Both the position numbers and the translations under genes were made by a program. A stretch of DNA of 64,000 bases, from the NCBI GenBank assembly GCA_900113425.1, contig FOZF01000002.1:420106-484105 (forward strand). The letters are read 5' to 3'. The notes under the pieces are model-generated. The model searched no databases, had not been told where the DNA came from, and saw only the letters and a list, made by a program, of their open reading frames with translations. Below, piece by piece: positions 9,476 to 18,061 of the stretch; within the stretch, counting starts at the first letter, position 1, and each line of letters starts with the position of its first letter. This DNA is from Stenotrophomonas maltophilia (lineage in GTDB: Bacteria > Pseudomonadota > Gammaproteobacteria > Xanthomonadales > Xanthomonadaceae).

Positions 9476-9505
9476 GTCGACTGCAACTCCTGACAGAAAT
9501 ATGAT
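9476..9505 (+). promoter_or_regulatory. Possible sigma70 promoter for the histidine kinase gene
   Basis: TATGAT at 9500-9505 matches five of six bases of the -10 consensus and sits 29 bp upstream of the kinase start. The best -35 candidate, GTCGAC at 9476-9481, is weak with an 18-bp spacer. The rest of the 202-bp divergent region must also hold the adhesin promoter, which I cannot place. Confidence 0.3.
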
Positions 9506-9534
9506 CGGTTTCTCGCCATCTCTTCACGCCGCCC

Positions 9535-10917
9535 ATGCTCCGTTCATTCCTGCGCTGGCTGGACCGGGCCCCGATCGAAGACCCGGTGGACCGCCGCAAC
9601 GCGCGCGTCATCCAGCTGCTGCTCCTGTTTCTGGGGGTGACCATCCCGGCGACCCTGGCCTTCGCGGTGATCGTGGCCTGGTCGCAGCTGGTCTCGAGCG
9701 AGGTGCACTGGTCGACGCATGCCTCGTTGGCGATGAGCCTGTCCATCGGTGCAGCCGCATGGATCGGACTGGTACTGACGCGACGCGGTGCGTTCGCTGC
9801 GGCGGTCAAGTTGTTGATCGGTGCCATGCTGCTGGTCACGACGATCAATCTGGGCGTCAACGGCCTGCAACGGCAGATGCCCGACCAGCTCGCCCAGATG
9901 CTGGTGCTCGTGCTGAGTGGTCTGGTGCTGGGTCGCGGCGCGCTGTGGACCACGCTGGCGGTCCTGGTAGGCAGCGTGGTGCTGGGTGCAGGACGCGATG
10001 CGATGAGCGTCTTCGCCGACGATCCCGCGCGTGCGTTCTACAACCTGCCCCCACTGCTGTTCACTTACCTGCTGGTCACCCTGCTGATCGACCGGACGAC
10101 CCAGGCCCTGCGCGAAAGCCTGCGCGAGTCGAACGAGCGGGGGCGGCAACTTGCCGAAGAGATGCGCGAACGCGAGCGCACCCATGCCCAGCTGATCCAT
10201 GCGCAGAAGAAGGAGATCACCGAACGCATGGCCAGTGGGATGGCGCATGATTTCAACAACATCTTTGCGGTGATCGTCGGCTTCGCCAACCAGCGGCATG
10301 AAGACGACGGCGAAGGCAGCCGGCAGCGTCTGGTGCAGCTTGAAGGGCACCTGTCAGACGTGGAGGAGACCGCGCGGCGAGGCATGGCCATCAGCCGGCG
10401 GCTGCTGCGTTTCAGCCGTCGTGATGGCGAGCAGGCAGTCGTGTTTGATGCCGCGCAGGCGGTCCAGGAGCTTGAGTCGATGCTGCGCCAGCTGCTTGGG
10501 CCGGGGATCGTGCTGTCCGTGCGCAGCGATGGTGAAGCGGCGCCGGTGCGGATGGACCGCAGCCAGTTCGAGCTGATGCTGTTGAACATCGCGTCGAACG
10601 CCCGAGACGCGCTTTGCGATACCGGGCGGTTCGAGATCGACATCGACCGCGAGGGTGACCGCGTCCGGATCCGCCTGCGTGACAATGGCAGCGGCATGCG
10701 CGCCGAGGTGGCGGCCCGGATCTTCGAACCCTTCTTCAGCACCAAGCCGGCGGATTCGGGCACGGGACTGGGGCTGGCGGTCGTGAACGAGCTGGTGACC
10801 GAGGCCGGCGGTGGCATCGGCGTCGAGAGCATCTTTGGCGAAGGAACGACGTTCCTGATCAGCCTGCCGTGCGCCCGGCAGGATTCAGCATGTATCCCCG
10901 GCCATGAACCACCGTAA
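9535..10917 (+). CDS. Membrane sensor histidine kinase
   Basis: 460 residues. About six hydrophobic segments occupy residues 25-185, leaving little periplasmic sensing surface, so the signal may be membrane-derived. A coiled coil (190-230) leads to the phosphoacceptor His238 in MASGMAHDFNN, the form of H-box seen in HPK4-like kinases. An HATPase_c domain fills residues 340-450, with an N-box (NIASNARDAL), a G1 box (DNGSGM), an F box (FEPFFSTK) and a G2 box (GTGLGLAVV). There is no receiver domain. Its partner is probably the response regulator that converges on it; the two genes overlap by 59 bp at their 3' ends. The divergent adhesin gene is a possible target. Confidence 0.93.
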   Translation: MLRSFLRWLDRAPIEDPVDRRNARVIQLLLLFLGVTIPATLAFAVIVAWSQLVSSEVHWSTHASLAMSLSIGAAAWIGLVLTRRGAFAAAVKLLIGAMLLVTTINLGVNGLQRQMPDQLAQMLVLVLSGLVLGRGALWTTLAVLVGSVVLGAGRDAMSVFADDPARAFYNLPPLLFTYLLVTLLIDRTTQALRESLRESNERGRQLAEEMRERERTHAQLIHAQKKEITERMASGMAHDFNNIFAVIVGFANQRHEDDGEGSRQRLVQLEGHLSDVEETARRGMAISRRLLRFSRRDGEQAVVFDAAQAVQELESMLRQLLGPGIVLSVRSDGEAAPVRMDRSQFELMLLNIASNARDALCDTGRFEIDIDREGDRVRIRLRDNGSGMRAEVAARIFEPFFSTKPADSGTGLGLAVVNELVTEAGGGIGVESIFGEGTTFLISLPCARQDSACIPGHEPP

Positions 10918-11578
10918 GCGGCAGTTCCATGCCACAGCGCTTGCGTGCCTTCACGCGCAGCCGGTAGACCATGGCGTCGAGCCGGTGCGCATCGAAATCA
11001 TCTGAATCATCTGCAATGGCCAGGATCAGCTGCTCGCGTGACACCAGCTCCCCGGCGTGCTGGAACAGTTCCGCGCACAGGCTGCGCTCGCTGCGGGTGA
11101 GCGCGGCCGAGGTGCCGTCGGGCGCGATCAGGCCCCATTGGTCCTCACTCATCCTCCAGCCGGGCAGTGACCGGTGCGCTGTTGCCGGCGTGGCGATCCG
11201 TCGTGCCAGGCTGTGCAGTGCCGCCGCCAGCAGATCGATCTCGATCGGCTTGGAAAAATACACGTCGGCACCTTCGGTCAGGCCGCGGATGCGATCACTC
11301 ACATCGGCAAGGCTGGTCAGCATGATGACGCCGAGGCCCGGTTGTCGTTGGCGCATTTCGCGCGCCAGGCTGAAGCCATCGCCGTCAGGCAGGCTCACGT
11401 CGAGCACGAGCAGATCGGCGGGCTGCCTCGCCATTCCGGCGCGGAACGCGGCGACGCTGGCGTAGCCGGTCGCCAGGAATCCATAGCGCGCCAGTCCTGG
11501 CAGGATGATGCGCTCGCGCAGGGCAGGCTCATCCTCCAGTACCGCCACCCTCAAGCTTTCTGATTCCTGCACATCCAC
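10859..11578 (-). CDS. OmpR-family response regulator
   Basis: 239 residues. The receiver domain (about 10-122) has the acidic pair EDE, phosphoacceptor Asp60 (LLVLDVSLPDG), a conserved Thr/Ser (MLTS) and Lys (FSKPIE). The C-terminal winged helix (about 150-232) follows the Trans_reg_C pattern (LTRSERSLCAELFQHAGELVSREQ, with VYRLRVKARK and VVHGRGYML). It should bind DNA after phosphorylation by the convergent histidine kinase. Convergent rather than co-directional arrangement is uncommon for a cognate pair, so partnership is inferred from position. Downstream the gene runs 59 bp into the antisense end of the kinase gene. Confidence 0.93.
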   Translation of the reverse strand: MDVQESESLRVAVLEDEPALRERIILPGLARYGFLATGYASVAAFRAGMARQPADLLVLDVSLPDGDGFSLAREMRQRQPGLGVIMLTSLADVSDRIRGLTEGADVYFSKPIEIDLLAAALHSLARRIATPATAHRSLPGWRMSEDQWGLIAPDGTSAALTRSERSLCAELFQHAGELVSREQLILAIADDSDDFDAHRLDAMVYRLRVKARKRCGMELPLTVVHGRGYMLNPAGRTAG

Positions 11579-11848
11579 GTCCAGATGCCTGCGGCCTTTG
11601 TCGGTTGATCATAGCCGCATGCGCGCTGCCCTCGGGAGGGGCCGCGCGGGTCGGCGCACCGGTGCAGGGGCGCCTACTCCCTTGGTGGCGACCGGACGGG
11701 AGCCTCTGCCAGGTGCCGGGATTGCTGCATGGCCGCGGTTCTGATCATGAACGGAGCATGGCCGATGAAGTCCTGATGACACCGATTTCACCCGTGGTTG
11801 CCAGCGGCAGGGGGAGACTGGACCCATCCCGGAAGACAGGAGCTGGCC

Positions 11849-12211
11849 ATGAAGACCTCGACCCGACTGCTCGTGCTGGGCACCCTGATGGCGGCATCGT
11901 CGATGGCGGGTGCGCAGACCTACGGGCCCCGCGATGAAGGCCGCAAGTTCAACGACGGCAGCCGCGTGGAATGCAGGAACGTTGAAGTCCAGCGCAACTC
12001 GCGCGATCCGAACCGCATTGCCGGTACCGCCACAGGTGCGGTGGTGGGCGGCCTGCTGGGCAACCAGGTGGGCGGCGGCAATGGCAAGAAGCTGGCCACT
12101 GTCGCCGGTGCAGTCGCCGGCGGCGCCGCCGGACGGCAGATCCAGGGCAACCACCAGCAGAAGACCGGCGATCGGGTGGTGGAACGCCGCTGCGAGCGCG
12201 TCTACCGCTGA
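11849..12211 (+). CDS. Exported glycine-zipper 2TM-domain protein
   Basis: 120 residues from ATG 11849, chosen over an upstream in-frame start because CAGGAG lies just upstream and a signal peptide follows directly (MKTSTRLLVLGTLMAASSMAGAQ). Residues about 55-100 contain GTATGAVVGGLLGNQVGGG and AGAVAGGAAGRQIQ, the glycine-zipper 2TM pattern of the 17-kDa surface antigen/SlyB-like family. There is no lipobox cysteine. The C-terminus is basic with a cysteine (VVERRCERVYR). Likely a small envelope protein; role unknown. It is monocistronic, with a hairpin downstream. The 270 bp upstream hold no other gene that I can see. Confidence 0.88.
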   Translation: MKTSTRLLVLGTLMAASSMAGAQTYGPRDEGRKFNDGSRVECRNVEVQRNSRDPNRIAGTATGAVVGGLLGNQVGGGNGKKLATVAGAVAGGAAGRQIQGNHQQKTGDRVVERRCERVYR

Positions 12212-12243
12212 TCGCTGTTTTCCCCTTCCACGTAGTGATGCAA

Positions 12244-12270
12244 CGAACGCCGGCTCCGTGCCGGCGTTCG
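12244..12270. terminator. Hairpin between convergent genes
   Basis: CGAACGCCGG at 12244-12253 pairs perfectly with CCGGCGTTCG at 12261-12270 around a seven-base loop. It lies between the glycine-zipper gene and the convergent ABC permease. The T-run after it is weak, so termination is likely but not certain. Confidence 0.6.
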
Positions 12271-12277
12271 TCTGTGC

Positions 12278-13402
12278 TCAGGGGCGCACCCCGCCCGACG
12301 GCCTGCCATGCAGCCGCCAGATGGCAAGACCGCCGTAGATCACCAGCAGCGCCGCGAGCGTGGCAAGTTCACGGCTGACTTCGCCCAGCCGTGCGTCCAT
12401 CTGGTTCAACCGCACCATCAGATTGATGCCGGAGGTGGTCGGCAGCAGCTGCGCCAGCCACACCAGCGGGCGGGGCGTCATCACCGCCGGCCAGGAGAGG
12501 TTGGCGAGGAAGAACAGCGGAATGGAGGTGGCGATGATGTACTGGAAGGCGCGTTCGCGGGTGCGGAAGAAGCTGCCGATGAACAGCCCGAAGGCCACGG
12601 TGGCGGCAATGAACAGCGTGCCGCCCAGCAGCTGACCCAGCGGATTTCCGCCGCGCGGGTAGTCCTGCACCCAGGCGGTGAAGCCGGCGTAGTAGAGCAG
12701 GCCGAACAGCCCGATCAGGCCGAAGCCCATCGCCATGCCTGCCAGGGTCGGAAGATCGAAGCGCAGTCGGCGTCCCAGTACCAGACGCCGGCCTCCCAGC
12801 AGTACGCCGATGCCCATCAGCAGTGTCTGGTGCACGATCAGTTCGGCCACGCCGGGCACGATGGCGCTGCCATAGCCTTCCTGCGTGTTGTACAGGGGCC
12901 GCTGCACGAGAGTGACCGGCGCTGCCTGCGGCGCGCCCATGAACGCGGCCTGGGTCACCGCGGCGTCGCGGCCGAATGCGCCCAGCGCATCGGCGATGCT
13001 GCCCAGCACCCAGCTGGCGCGCCCCAGGTAGGCGCCATTGCCCAGCAACACCAGCCTGGCCGGCTGGCCACGCAGGACGTCGCGCTCCAGATTCGCGGGG
13101 ATGAGTACGATGCCTTCGGCATGCCCGGCTTCCAGCTGGTGGCGCGCGCTGTCCAGATCCGCCGGCTGGCCGACCACGCGGGCCACGCGCAGGCCATCGA
13201 GGGTGCGCAGCAGTTCGCGGCTGGTGGCACTGTGATCCTGGTCGACCACCAGCACCGGCAGATTGCCGGCCACCTGGTGGCGGTACGCGGCGGGGTAGAA
13301 GAACGAGTACAGGATGACCGCACCGACCATCACCACGATGGCATAGCGGTCGCCGAGCACCGCCAGCAGGGTCTGCCGCAGGCTGCGCCAGACCGCGCTC
13401 AC
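12278..13402 (-). CDS. ABC-2 type transporter permease (second of two)
   Basis: 374 residues from GTG 13402, which overlaps the stop of the upstream permease gene by four bases (GTGA); an ATG further upstream in frame would duplicate coding sequence. One N-terminal membrane helix (residues about 18-38) is followed by a large extracytoplasmic domain (LPVLVVDQDHSATSRELLRTL) and five C-terminal helices, the YhhJ/YbhR-like ABC-2 permease layout. It probably forms the inner-membrane channel with the upstream permease, fed by the HlyD and TolC-like partners in the same operon. No ATP-binding subunit is encoded here or nearby. Confidence 0.9.
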   Translation of the reverse strand: MSAVWRSLRQTLLAVLGDRYAIVVMVGAVILYSFFYPAAYRHQVAGNLPVLVVDQDHSATSRELLRTLDGLRVARVVGQPADLDSARHQLEAGHAEGIVLIPANLERDVLRGQPARLVLLGNGAYLGRASWVLGSIADALGAFGRDAAVTQAAFMGAPQAAPVTLVQRPLYNTQEGYGSAIVPGVAELIVHQTLLMGIGVLLGGRRLVLGRRLRFDLPTLAGMAMGFGLIGLFGLLYYAGFTAWVQDYPRGGNPLGQLLGGTLFIAATVAFGLFIGSFFRTRERAFQYIIATSIPLFFLANLSWPAVMTPRPLVWLAQLLPTTSGINLMVRLNQMDARLGEVSRELATLAALLVIYGGLAIWRLHGRPSGGVRP

Positions 13403-14586
13403 GCGTCGGCTCCGGCCGGTCGCGCGGCCTCCGGGGTGCGGCCGAAAGCGATCAACCGCAGGCTGCCGACGCCGCCGGCCACCACCGACATCAACAACAG
13501 CGTGGCCAATGGCCACAGCGAGACGGACAGCGGCGCGCCGACGAACTGCTGCTCGGTCTGCACCTTGATGTACGCGCTGAGCGGCAGCAGCTGGTGCCAG
13601 ATGCGGGTGAACAGCGGGCCATCCAGTACCGGGAAGGTGGCGCTGGAGAAGGCCAGCGCGGTGCCGATGGTCAGGCCGACCACCGACAGCGCGGTACCCA
13701 TGTCACGGGCAAGGCCGACGAAGAACAGCGCATATGCGGCCGTGGCCAGGTAGAACGCCGGCTGCGCAGCCAGCAGCAGGAGCAGGCTGCCTGCGATGCC
13801 GTCACCGCGCAGCCATGCGAGGTAGCCGACGCCCAGCGTGCCGTACAACGCGAACAACAGTACGTAGGGCGCGAGCTTGCCGGCGATCGAGGCCCTTGGC
13901 GTGTCACCGAGCCAGGCCGGCAGGGTGCCATCGCGGATTTCCCGGCCCACGCTTCCGGCCACGGCCAGCGCCAGCACCAGCGACAGGACGGCCGGGAAGA
14001 TCAGCGGCAGCAGGAACAGCTCATAACTGCGTGCCGGGTTGTAGAGGATGTCGGACTGCACGGCGATCGGGGCGGCGCGCAGCTTTGCGGGCCCCACCTG
14101 CAGGCCGATGCGCTCGCGCAGCATGCGTGCGTTCCAGACCGACACCGCATCGGCGATATCGCGCGCGGCCGATTGCCCGGTGGTCATGTAGGTGGCGTTG
14201 TAATAGGCGAACACCGTGCCCTGGCGGCCGCGCAGGGCTTGCCGGGTCACGTCGCGCGGCACCAGCACCACTGCGAACACCTCCAGGCTGCGCAGCTGCG
14301 AGCGCGCGGTGTCCATGTCGGCGGGCTGGCGGACGATGCGCACCCCCGGGCTGGCATCGAGCATGCGCAGCAGCTGCCGGCTGTCGCTGCTGTGGTCGAG
14401 GTCGACCACGGCGATGGGTACATCACGCATGACCGATGGCGTGAACATCCAGGCCATCAGCACCAGCATCAGCAGCGGCAGCACCGTGACCAGCGCCAGG
14501 TCGGCACGGTTGCCACCAAGACCACGCAGCTCGCGCTGCCAGGCAGCAGCAAAGCCGTTGCCGCCAGGGCTCAGTGCTGGGGCCAT
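13399..14586 (-). CDS. ABC-2 type transporter permease (first of two)
   Basis: 395 residues from ATG 14586, which overlaps the end of the upstream HlyD gene by 16 bp. The fold is the same as the next gene: an N-terminal helix (LALVTVLPLLMLVLMAWMF), an extracytoplasmic domain (VPIAVVDLDHSSDSRQLLRML), then five or six helices with LVLALAVAGSVGREIRDGTL, a segment typical of ABC-2 permeases. The paired VVDxDHSxxSR segments show the two permeases are duplicates that diverged. Together they likely form a heterodimeric export channel for an unknown compound. Confidence 0.9.
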   Translation of the reverse strand: MAPALSPGGNGFAAAWQRELRGLGGNRADLALVTVLPLLMLVLMAWMFTPSVMRDVPIAVVDLDHSSDSRQLLRMLDASPGVRIVRQPADMDTARSQLRSLEVFAVVLVPRDVTRQALRGRQGTVFAYYNATYMTTGQSAARDIADAVSVWNARMLRERIGLQVGPAKLRAAPIAVQSDILYNPARSYELFLLPLIFPAVLSLVLALAVAGSVGREIRDGTLPAWLGDTPRASIAGKLAPYVLLFALYGTLGVGYLAWLRGDGIAGSLLLLLAAQPAFYLATAAYALFFVGLARDMGTALSVVGLTIGTALAFSSATFPVLDGPLFTRIWHQLLPLSAYIKVQTEQQFVGAPLSVSLWPLATLLLMSVVAGGVGSLRLIAFGRTPEAARPAGADA

Positions 14587-15584
14587 GCGAACAGCACGCT
14601 CATGCCGGGGCGGAAGCCCTCGATGCGGCGTACCGGGCGCACCCGCACCTCGAAGCTGCGGACATCGTAGCCGGACGACTGCCGGGTGGTACGCCAGGTG
14701 GCATAGTCGCCGGCCGGGTTGATGAAGTAGACCTTGAAGTCGCTGTCCTGACCGAGGGCCGGCACGCTGCCACGCAGCGTGCTGCCGACCTTCAGGCCCT
14801 GCATCTGGGATTCGCGCAGGTTCATCGATACCCACATGCGGTCGATGTCGACCAGGGTGAATACCGGGTAGCCGGCGGGTACCAGCTCGCCGGGATCGGC
14901 CATGCGCTTGTTGATCTCGCCGGCCACCGGTGCGCGGCCCTCCACTTCGACGCGGGCCGCGTCCACTTCGGCCACGGCGCCCTGCGCCTGCTGCACCTGG
15001 CCCTGCGCGGCACGCTTGTCCTGTTCTCGCGCACCGGACAGTGCCATGTCGTACTGGGCACGGGCGGCACGGGCCAGTTCGCGCGAACTGGTGGCCTGGG
15101 CATGTGCTTCATCGCGCTTCTGTCGGGTCATCACCCCTTCGTTGAACAGGTTCTGCACGCGGCGGTAGGTGGCTTCGGCCAGCGTTGCTCCGGCTTCGGC
15201 ACGCTTCCAGTTGGCTTCGGCAGCACGGATGTCCTCACTGCGCGCACCTTCGGCAGCCTTGTCGGCCACCGCCTGCGCAGCGGCCAGAGCGCCGCGTGCC
15301 TGCTGTTCCTTCGCCGTCACTTCGGGGCTGTCGAGCAGGAACACGACCTGGCCGGCCTGCACGCGGTCGCCTTCGCGGACCTTGAGCTCGGCGACACGGG
15401 CGGTGATCTTCGCGGCCACGTTGATCGTGTCCGCGTCGGCCATGCCCTGGATCTGGTCGGCCGGGCTGCGCCAGGCGAGCCACAGGCCGAGCACCACGAC
15501 CACCAGCAGCACCACGAGCAGGATCCGGCCCAGCCGGCGCTTGTCTGGTGGTGTCGTTGCTTCATCCCGCAATACGTCACTCAT
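14571..15584 (-). CDS. HlyD-family periplasmic adaptor of the ABC2 export system
   Basis: 337 residues. A single N-terminal membrane helix (ILLVVLLVVVVLGLWLAW, about 21-38) is followed by a split biotinyl-lipoyl domain (VAELKVREGDRVQAGQVVFLL), a long alpha-helical hairpin (about 90-200) and a beta-barrel domain (PAGYPVFTLVDIDRMWVSMNLRE). This is the YhiI/EmrA-like adaptor linking an inner-membrane transporter to a TolC channel. It overlaps the upstream TolC-like gene by 8 bp and the downstream permease by 16 bp, so the four genes form one tightly coupled operon. Confidence 0.93.
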   Translation of the reverse strand: MSDVLRDEATTPPDKRRLGRILLVVLLVVVVLGLWLAWRSPADQIQGMADADTINVAAKITARVAELKVREGDRVQAGQVVFLLDSPEVTAKEQQARGALAAAQAVADKAAEGARSEDIRAAEANWKRAEAGATLAEATYRRVQNLFNEGVMTRQKRDEAHAQATSSRELARAARAQYDMALSGAREQDKRAAQGQVQQAQGAVAEVDAARVEVEGRAPVAGEINKRMADPGELVPAGYPVFTLVDIDRMWVSMNLRESQMQGLKVGSTLRGSVPALGQDSDFKVYFINPAGDYATWRTTRQSSGYDVRSFEVRVRPVRRIEGFRPGMSVLFAWPQH

Positions 15585-16983
15585 GGTCGATCACCTCGTC
15601 TGCGCGACGCCGGAATTCCTCGAAGCGGTCCATCTGCCCACTGATCTCCAGCAGCTGTGCCAGCGCGACATCGTACTGGTAGGCGGCCTGCGCACGCTCC
15701 ACGCGAGCGCCTCCCAGGCCCAGCCGCGCATCGATGACGTCCAGCGACGTGGACTGCCCCTCGCGGAATGCCAGCTCCTGCAGGCGCAGGTTCTCCTGTG
15801 CCTGGGCGATGCTGCTGTCGAGCAGCACGAACTGCTGGCGCGCCGTTTCCAGCTCGTTCCACGCCTTGCGCACGCCGAGCGCGACCTGGTTCTCGGCTTC
15901 GCGCAGCCCGGCTTCGGCCTGCTCCTGCTGCGCACGCGCTGCGCTGATCTGCGCCGGTCGCGAGTTCGGCGACAGGAAGGTGTACTTCAGGCCAATGCCG
16001 AACGCCCAGTCCGGATCAGTCAGCATCTCGTCGCGGCGACGAAAGTCGTACTGGCCAAAGGCGAATATCTGCGGCTTGAGCTTGGCCTGTTGTACGCGCA
16101 CGCCCTGTTCGGCCTGCGCCACCATGGCCCGCAGCCGCGCGATCTGGGGTTGCCGCGCCTGCGCGATGCGCTCGAAGCTGGCGGCGGGCTCCAGCGGCAC
16201 GCGCTGCACGAACAGCGGCGATACCGGCTGCACCTCGCCGCCACTGCGCAGCAGGGTGGCCAGCGCGGCCTTCAACGTGGCCAGATCGTTGACGGTCTTC
16301 TGGTACTCGCGCTCTGCCTTGTCGCGCGCCACGGTGGCCTGCAGTCGCTGCGCGCGGGTGGCGAAGCCTTCGCGCTCCAGCTTCAGCGCATCGGCCAGAT
16401 GGCGTTCCAGGCCATCACGGACGTCACGGCGCACGTCCACCGCCTGCTCGGCCAGGCGCTGGCCGAAGTAGGCCTGGGCCAGCTGCACGGTCAACGACTG
16501 CCGCTGTGCTTCGCGTTCCGCGCTGGCCTGCTCGTGGGCTGCGCTGGCGGCACGCTGTGCGGCAGGAATGACGCCACCGGTGTAGAGCGGCAGCACGGCG
16601 GTGACGACAGGTCGGGTGCGCCAGTCGCGTTCGGTGAACGACAGCGGGGAATCGATGCCAAAGGCCTCGGCAACCGGTGCCAGCGAGCCCAGTGGCAGGG
16701 TCAGGGTCTTCTGGAACTGCAGGCGACGGACCTCGCCGGTGATCTCCGGCAGGCGCAGAAGGCGCGTGGCATCCTGCAGATCCTGTTTGTTGCGGACGGC
16801 GGCGTCGGCCGCGGCCAGCGCGTCGGAAACCTGCTCCAGGCGCTGCCGCGCCTGCTCCCAGTCCAATGCCGGTGTATCGGTGATGGCCTGCGCTGACGTG
16901 GCGAAGGGCAAGCAGGCCGCAAAGGCCATGCCGGCGACGCCCATCGCGCTGCGCATCCTTGTCCGTGGGCGGCTCACGCGCAT
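15577..16983 (-). CDS. TolC-like outer-membrane efflux channel
   Basis: 468 residues with a signal peptide (AMGVAGMAFAACLPFATSAQA). Two OEP repeats with long helices follow, for example ERDWRTRPVVTAVLPLYTGG and the C-terminal half from about residue 230. Alternative starts at 16956 and 16944 would shorten the N-terminus slightly and still keep the signal. The protein is the first gene of the TolC-HlyD-ABC2-ABC2 operon. The promoter should lie in the 78 bp between it and the argP stop codon; I see no obvious -35/-10 pair or dedicated regulator next to the operon. Confidence 0.92.
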   Translation of the reverse strand: MRVSRPRTRMRSAMGVAGMAFAACLPFATSAQAITDTPALDWEQARQRLEQVSDALAAADAAVRNKQDLQDATRLLRLPEITGEVRRLQFQKTLTLPLGSLAPVAEAFGIDSPLSFTERDWRTRPVVTAVLPLYTGGVIPAAQRAASAAHEQASAEREAQRQSLTVQLAQAYFGQRLAEQAVDVRRDVRDGLERHLADALKLEREGFATRAQRLQATVARDKAEREYQKTVNDLATLKAALATLLRSGGEVQPVSPLFVQRVPLEPAASFERIAQARQPQIARLRAMVAQAEQGVRVQQAKLKPQIFAFGQYDFRRRDEMLTDPDWAFGIGLKYTFLSPNSRPAQISAARAQQEQAEAGLREAENQVALGVRKAWNELETARQQFVLLDSSIAQAQENLRLQELAFREGQSTSLDVIDARLGLGGARVERAQAAYQYDVALAQLLEISGQMDRFEEFRRRADEVIDHE

Positions 16984-17061
16984 GCCGTTCCTGTGGTTAA
17001 GAAGTGAGCAAACGTTAGTGGTCTGCGCGTGAAGCCCGGGTCTGCGGTCGTCGTGTGGACC

Positions 17062-17955
17062 TCAGCGCAGGGCGCGGCTGGCCGCAATGCGCAATGCCTG
17101 GGTGATGTGCTGCAGCGTGCTTGAGCGCACGGCCGCGTGCTGCCAGTGCAAGGGCACGTCAAGCCAGCGGCGGGGTTCCAGTACCACCACGCGGCCGGCA
17201 TGCACGGCTGGCCCGACCAGGGTTTCCGGGGCCATGCCCCAGCCCAGTCCGCACGCGGCGGCTTCGACGAAACCGGTCGAGGAGGGCAGGTAATGCAGCG
17301 GCGGCTGCAGCCGCGCGCGGGTCAGCCGTCGCACGAAGCGCCACTGCAGTTCATCTTTGCGGTTGAACACCAGCATCGGCGCACGTGCCAGCGCCGCAGC
17401 CTGCATGCCCTCGCTGAAGTGCTGGCGGGCGAAGCCGGGCGAGGCGATGGCGTGGTAACGCATGGCGCCGAGCAGATGCACGTTGCAGCCCTTCACCGGC
17501 TGGCTTTCGGCGGTGACCGCGCCGAGCACGCTGCCGTCGCGCAGCAACTGCAGGGTGTGGTCCTGGTCATCCATGCGCAGGTCGAAGAGATAGCCATGGC
17601 GCTGGTGCAGCTCGGCGATGGCCGGCACGAACCAGGTATCGAGCGAGTCGTCGTTGACCGCCAAGGGGATCGGTGTGCGCGGGGCGTCGCTGCCGCGTTC
17701 GGGCAGCAGTTCGGCCAGCGCCTCGGCCTCGAGCGTCTGCATCGGTCGCACCCTGCGCAGCAGCGCTTCACCTGCGGCGGTAGGTCGGCACGGTGCCTGA
17801 CGTACCACCAGTACCTGGCCGAGCCGGTCCTCCAGTGCCTTGATCCGTTGCGACAGTGCCGACGGGCTGATCGACAGGCGCCGGGCCGCAGCCTCGAAGC
17901 TGCCTTCCTCCAGCACCGCAGCAAACGCAGCCAGTTGTGGATGTAGCAGATCCAT
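17062..17955 (-). CDS. argP: LysR-family regulator ArgP
   Basis: 297 residues, the normal length for ArgP/IciA. The N-terminal helix-turn-helix (FAAVLEEGSFEAAARRLSIS PSALSQRIKALE, residues about 10-42) is typical of ArgP, and the effector domain follows. The start sequence MDLLHPQLAAFAAVLEEGSF is close to the family. ArgP senses lysine and arginine and activates the basic-amino-acid exporter gene argO. Here the exporter gene is divergent, 106 bp away, as in the classic arrangement, which strongly supports the assignment. Confidence 0.9.
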   Translation of the reverse strand: MDLLHPQLAAFAAVLEEGSFEAAARRLSISPSALSQRIKALEDRLGQVLVVRQAPCRPTAAGEALLRRVRPMQTLEAEALAELLPERGSDAPRTPIPLAVNDDSLDTWFVPAIAELHQRHGYLFDLRMDDQDHTLQLLRDGSVLGAVTAESQPVKGCNVHLLGAMRYHAIASPGFARQHFSEGMQAAALARAPMLVFNRKDELQWRFVRRLTRARLQPPLHYLPSSTGFVEAAACGLGWGMAPETLVGPAVHAGRVVVLEPRRWLDVPLHWQHAAVRSSTLQHITQALRIAASRALR

Positions 17956-18061
17956 GCCGGTGCCTCTTCAGTTTTCCTGCACAGGATAAAGAAAAATCAG
18001 ATTGTCTAAACAGGGACGGCGGCCGCACTCTGCGCGTCCCCTCCCTGCCAAGCCTGTCCCC
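17956..18061. promoter_or_regulatory. Divergent argP/argO control region
   Basis: These 106 bp separate the two divergent start codons. An A/T-rich island at 17986-18010 (ATAAAGAAAAATCAGATTG and on) stands out from the GC-rich surroundings and is where promoters and the ArgP site would be expected. No exact operator can be assigned by eye. Confidence 0.55.

Noticed and set aside
13399..14835. Longer N-terminus for the first ABC-2 permease
   Set aside because: The upstream 83 residues are the out-of-frame shadow of the HlyD gene end; the family starts near the first membrane helix, so ATG 14586 fits.
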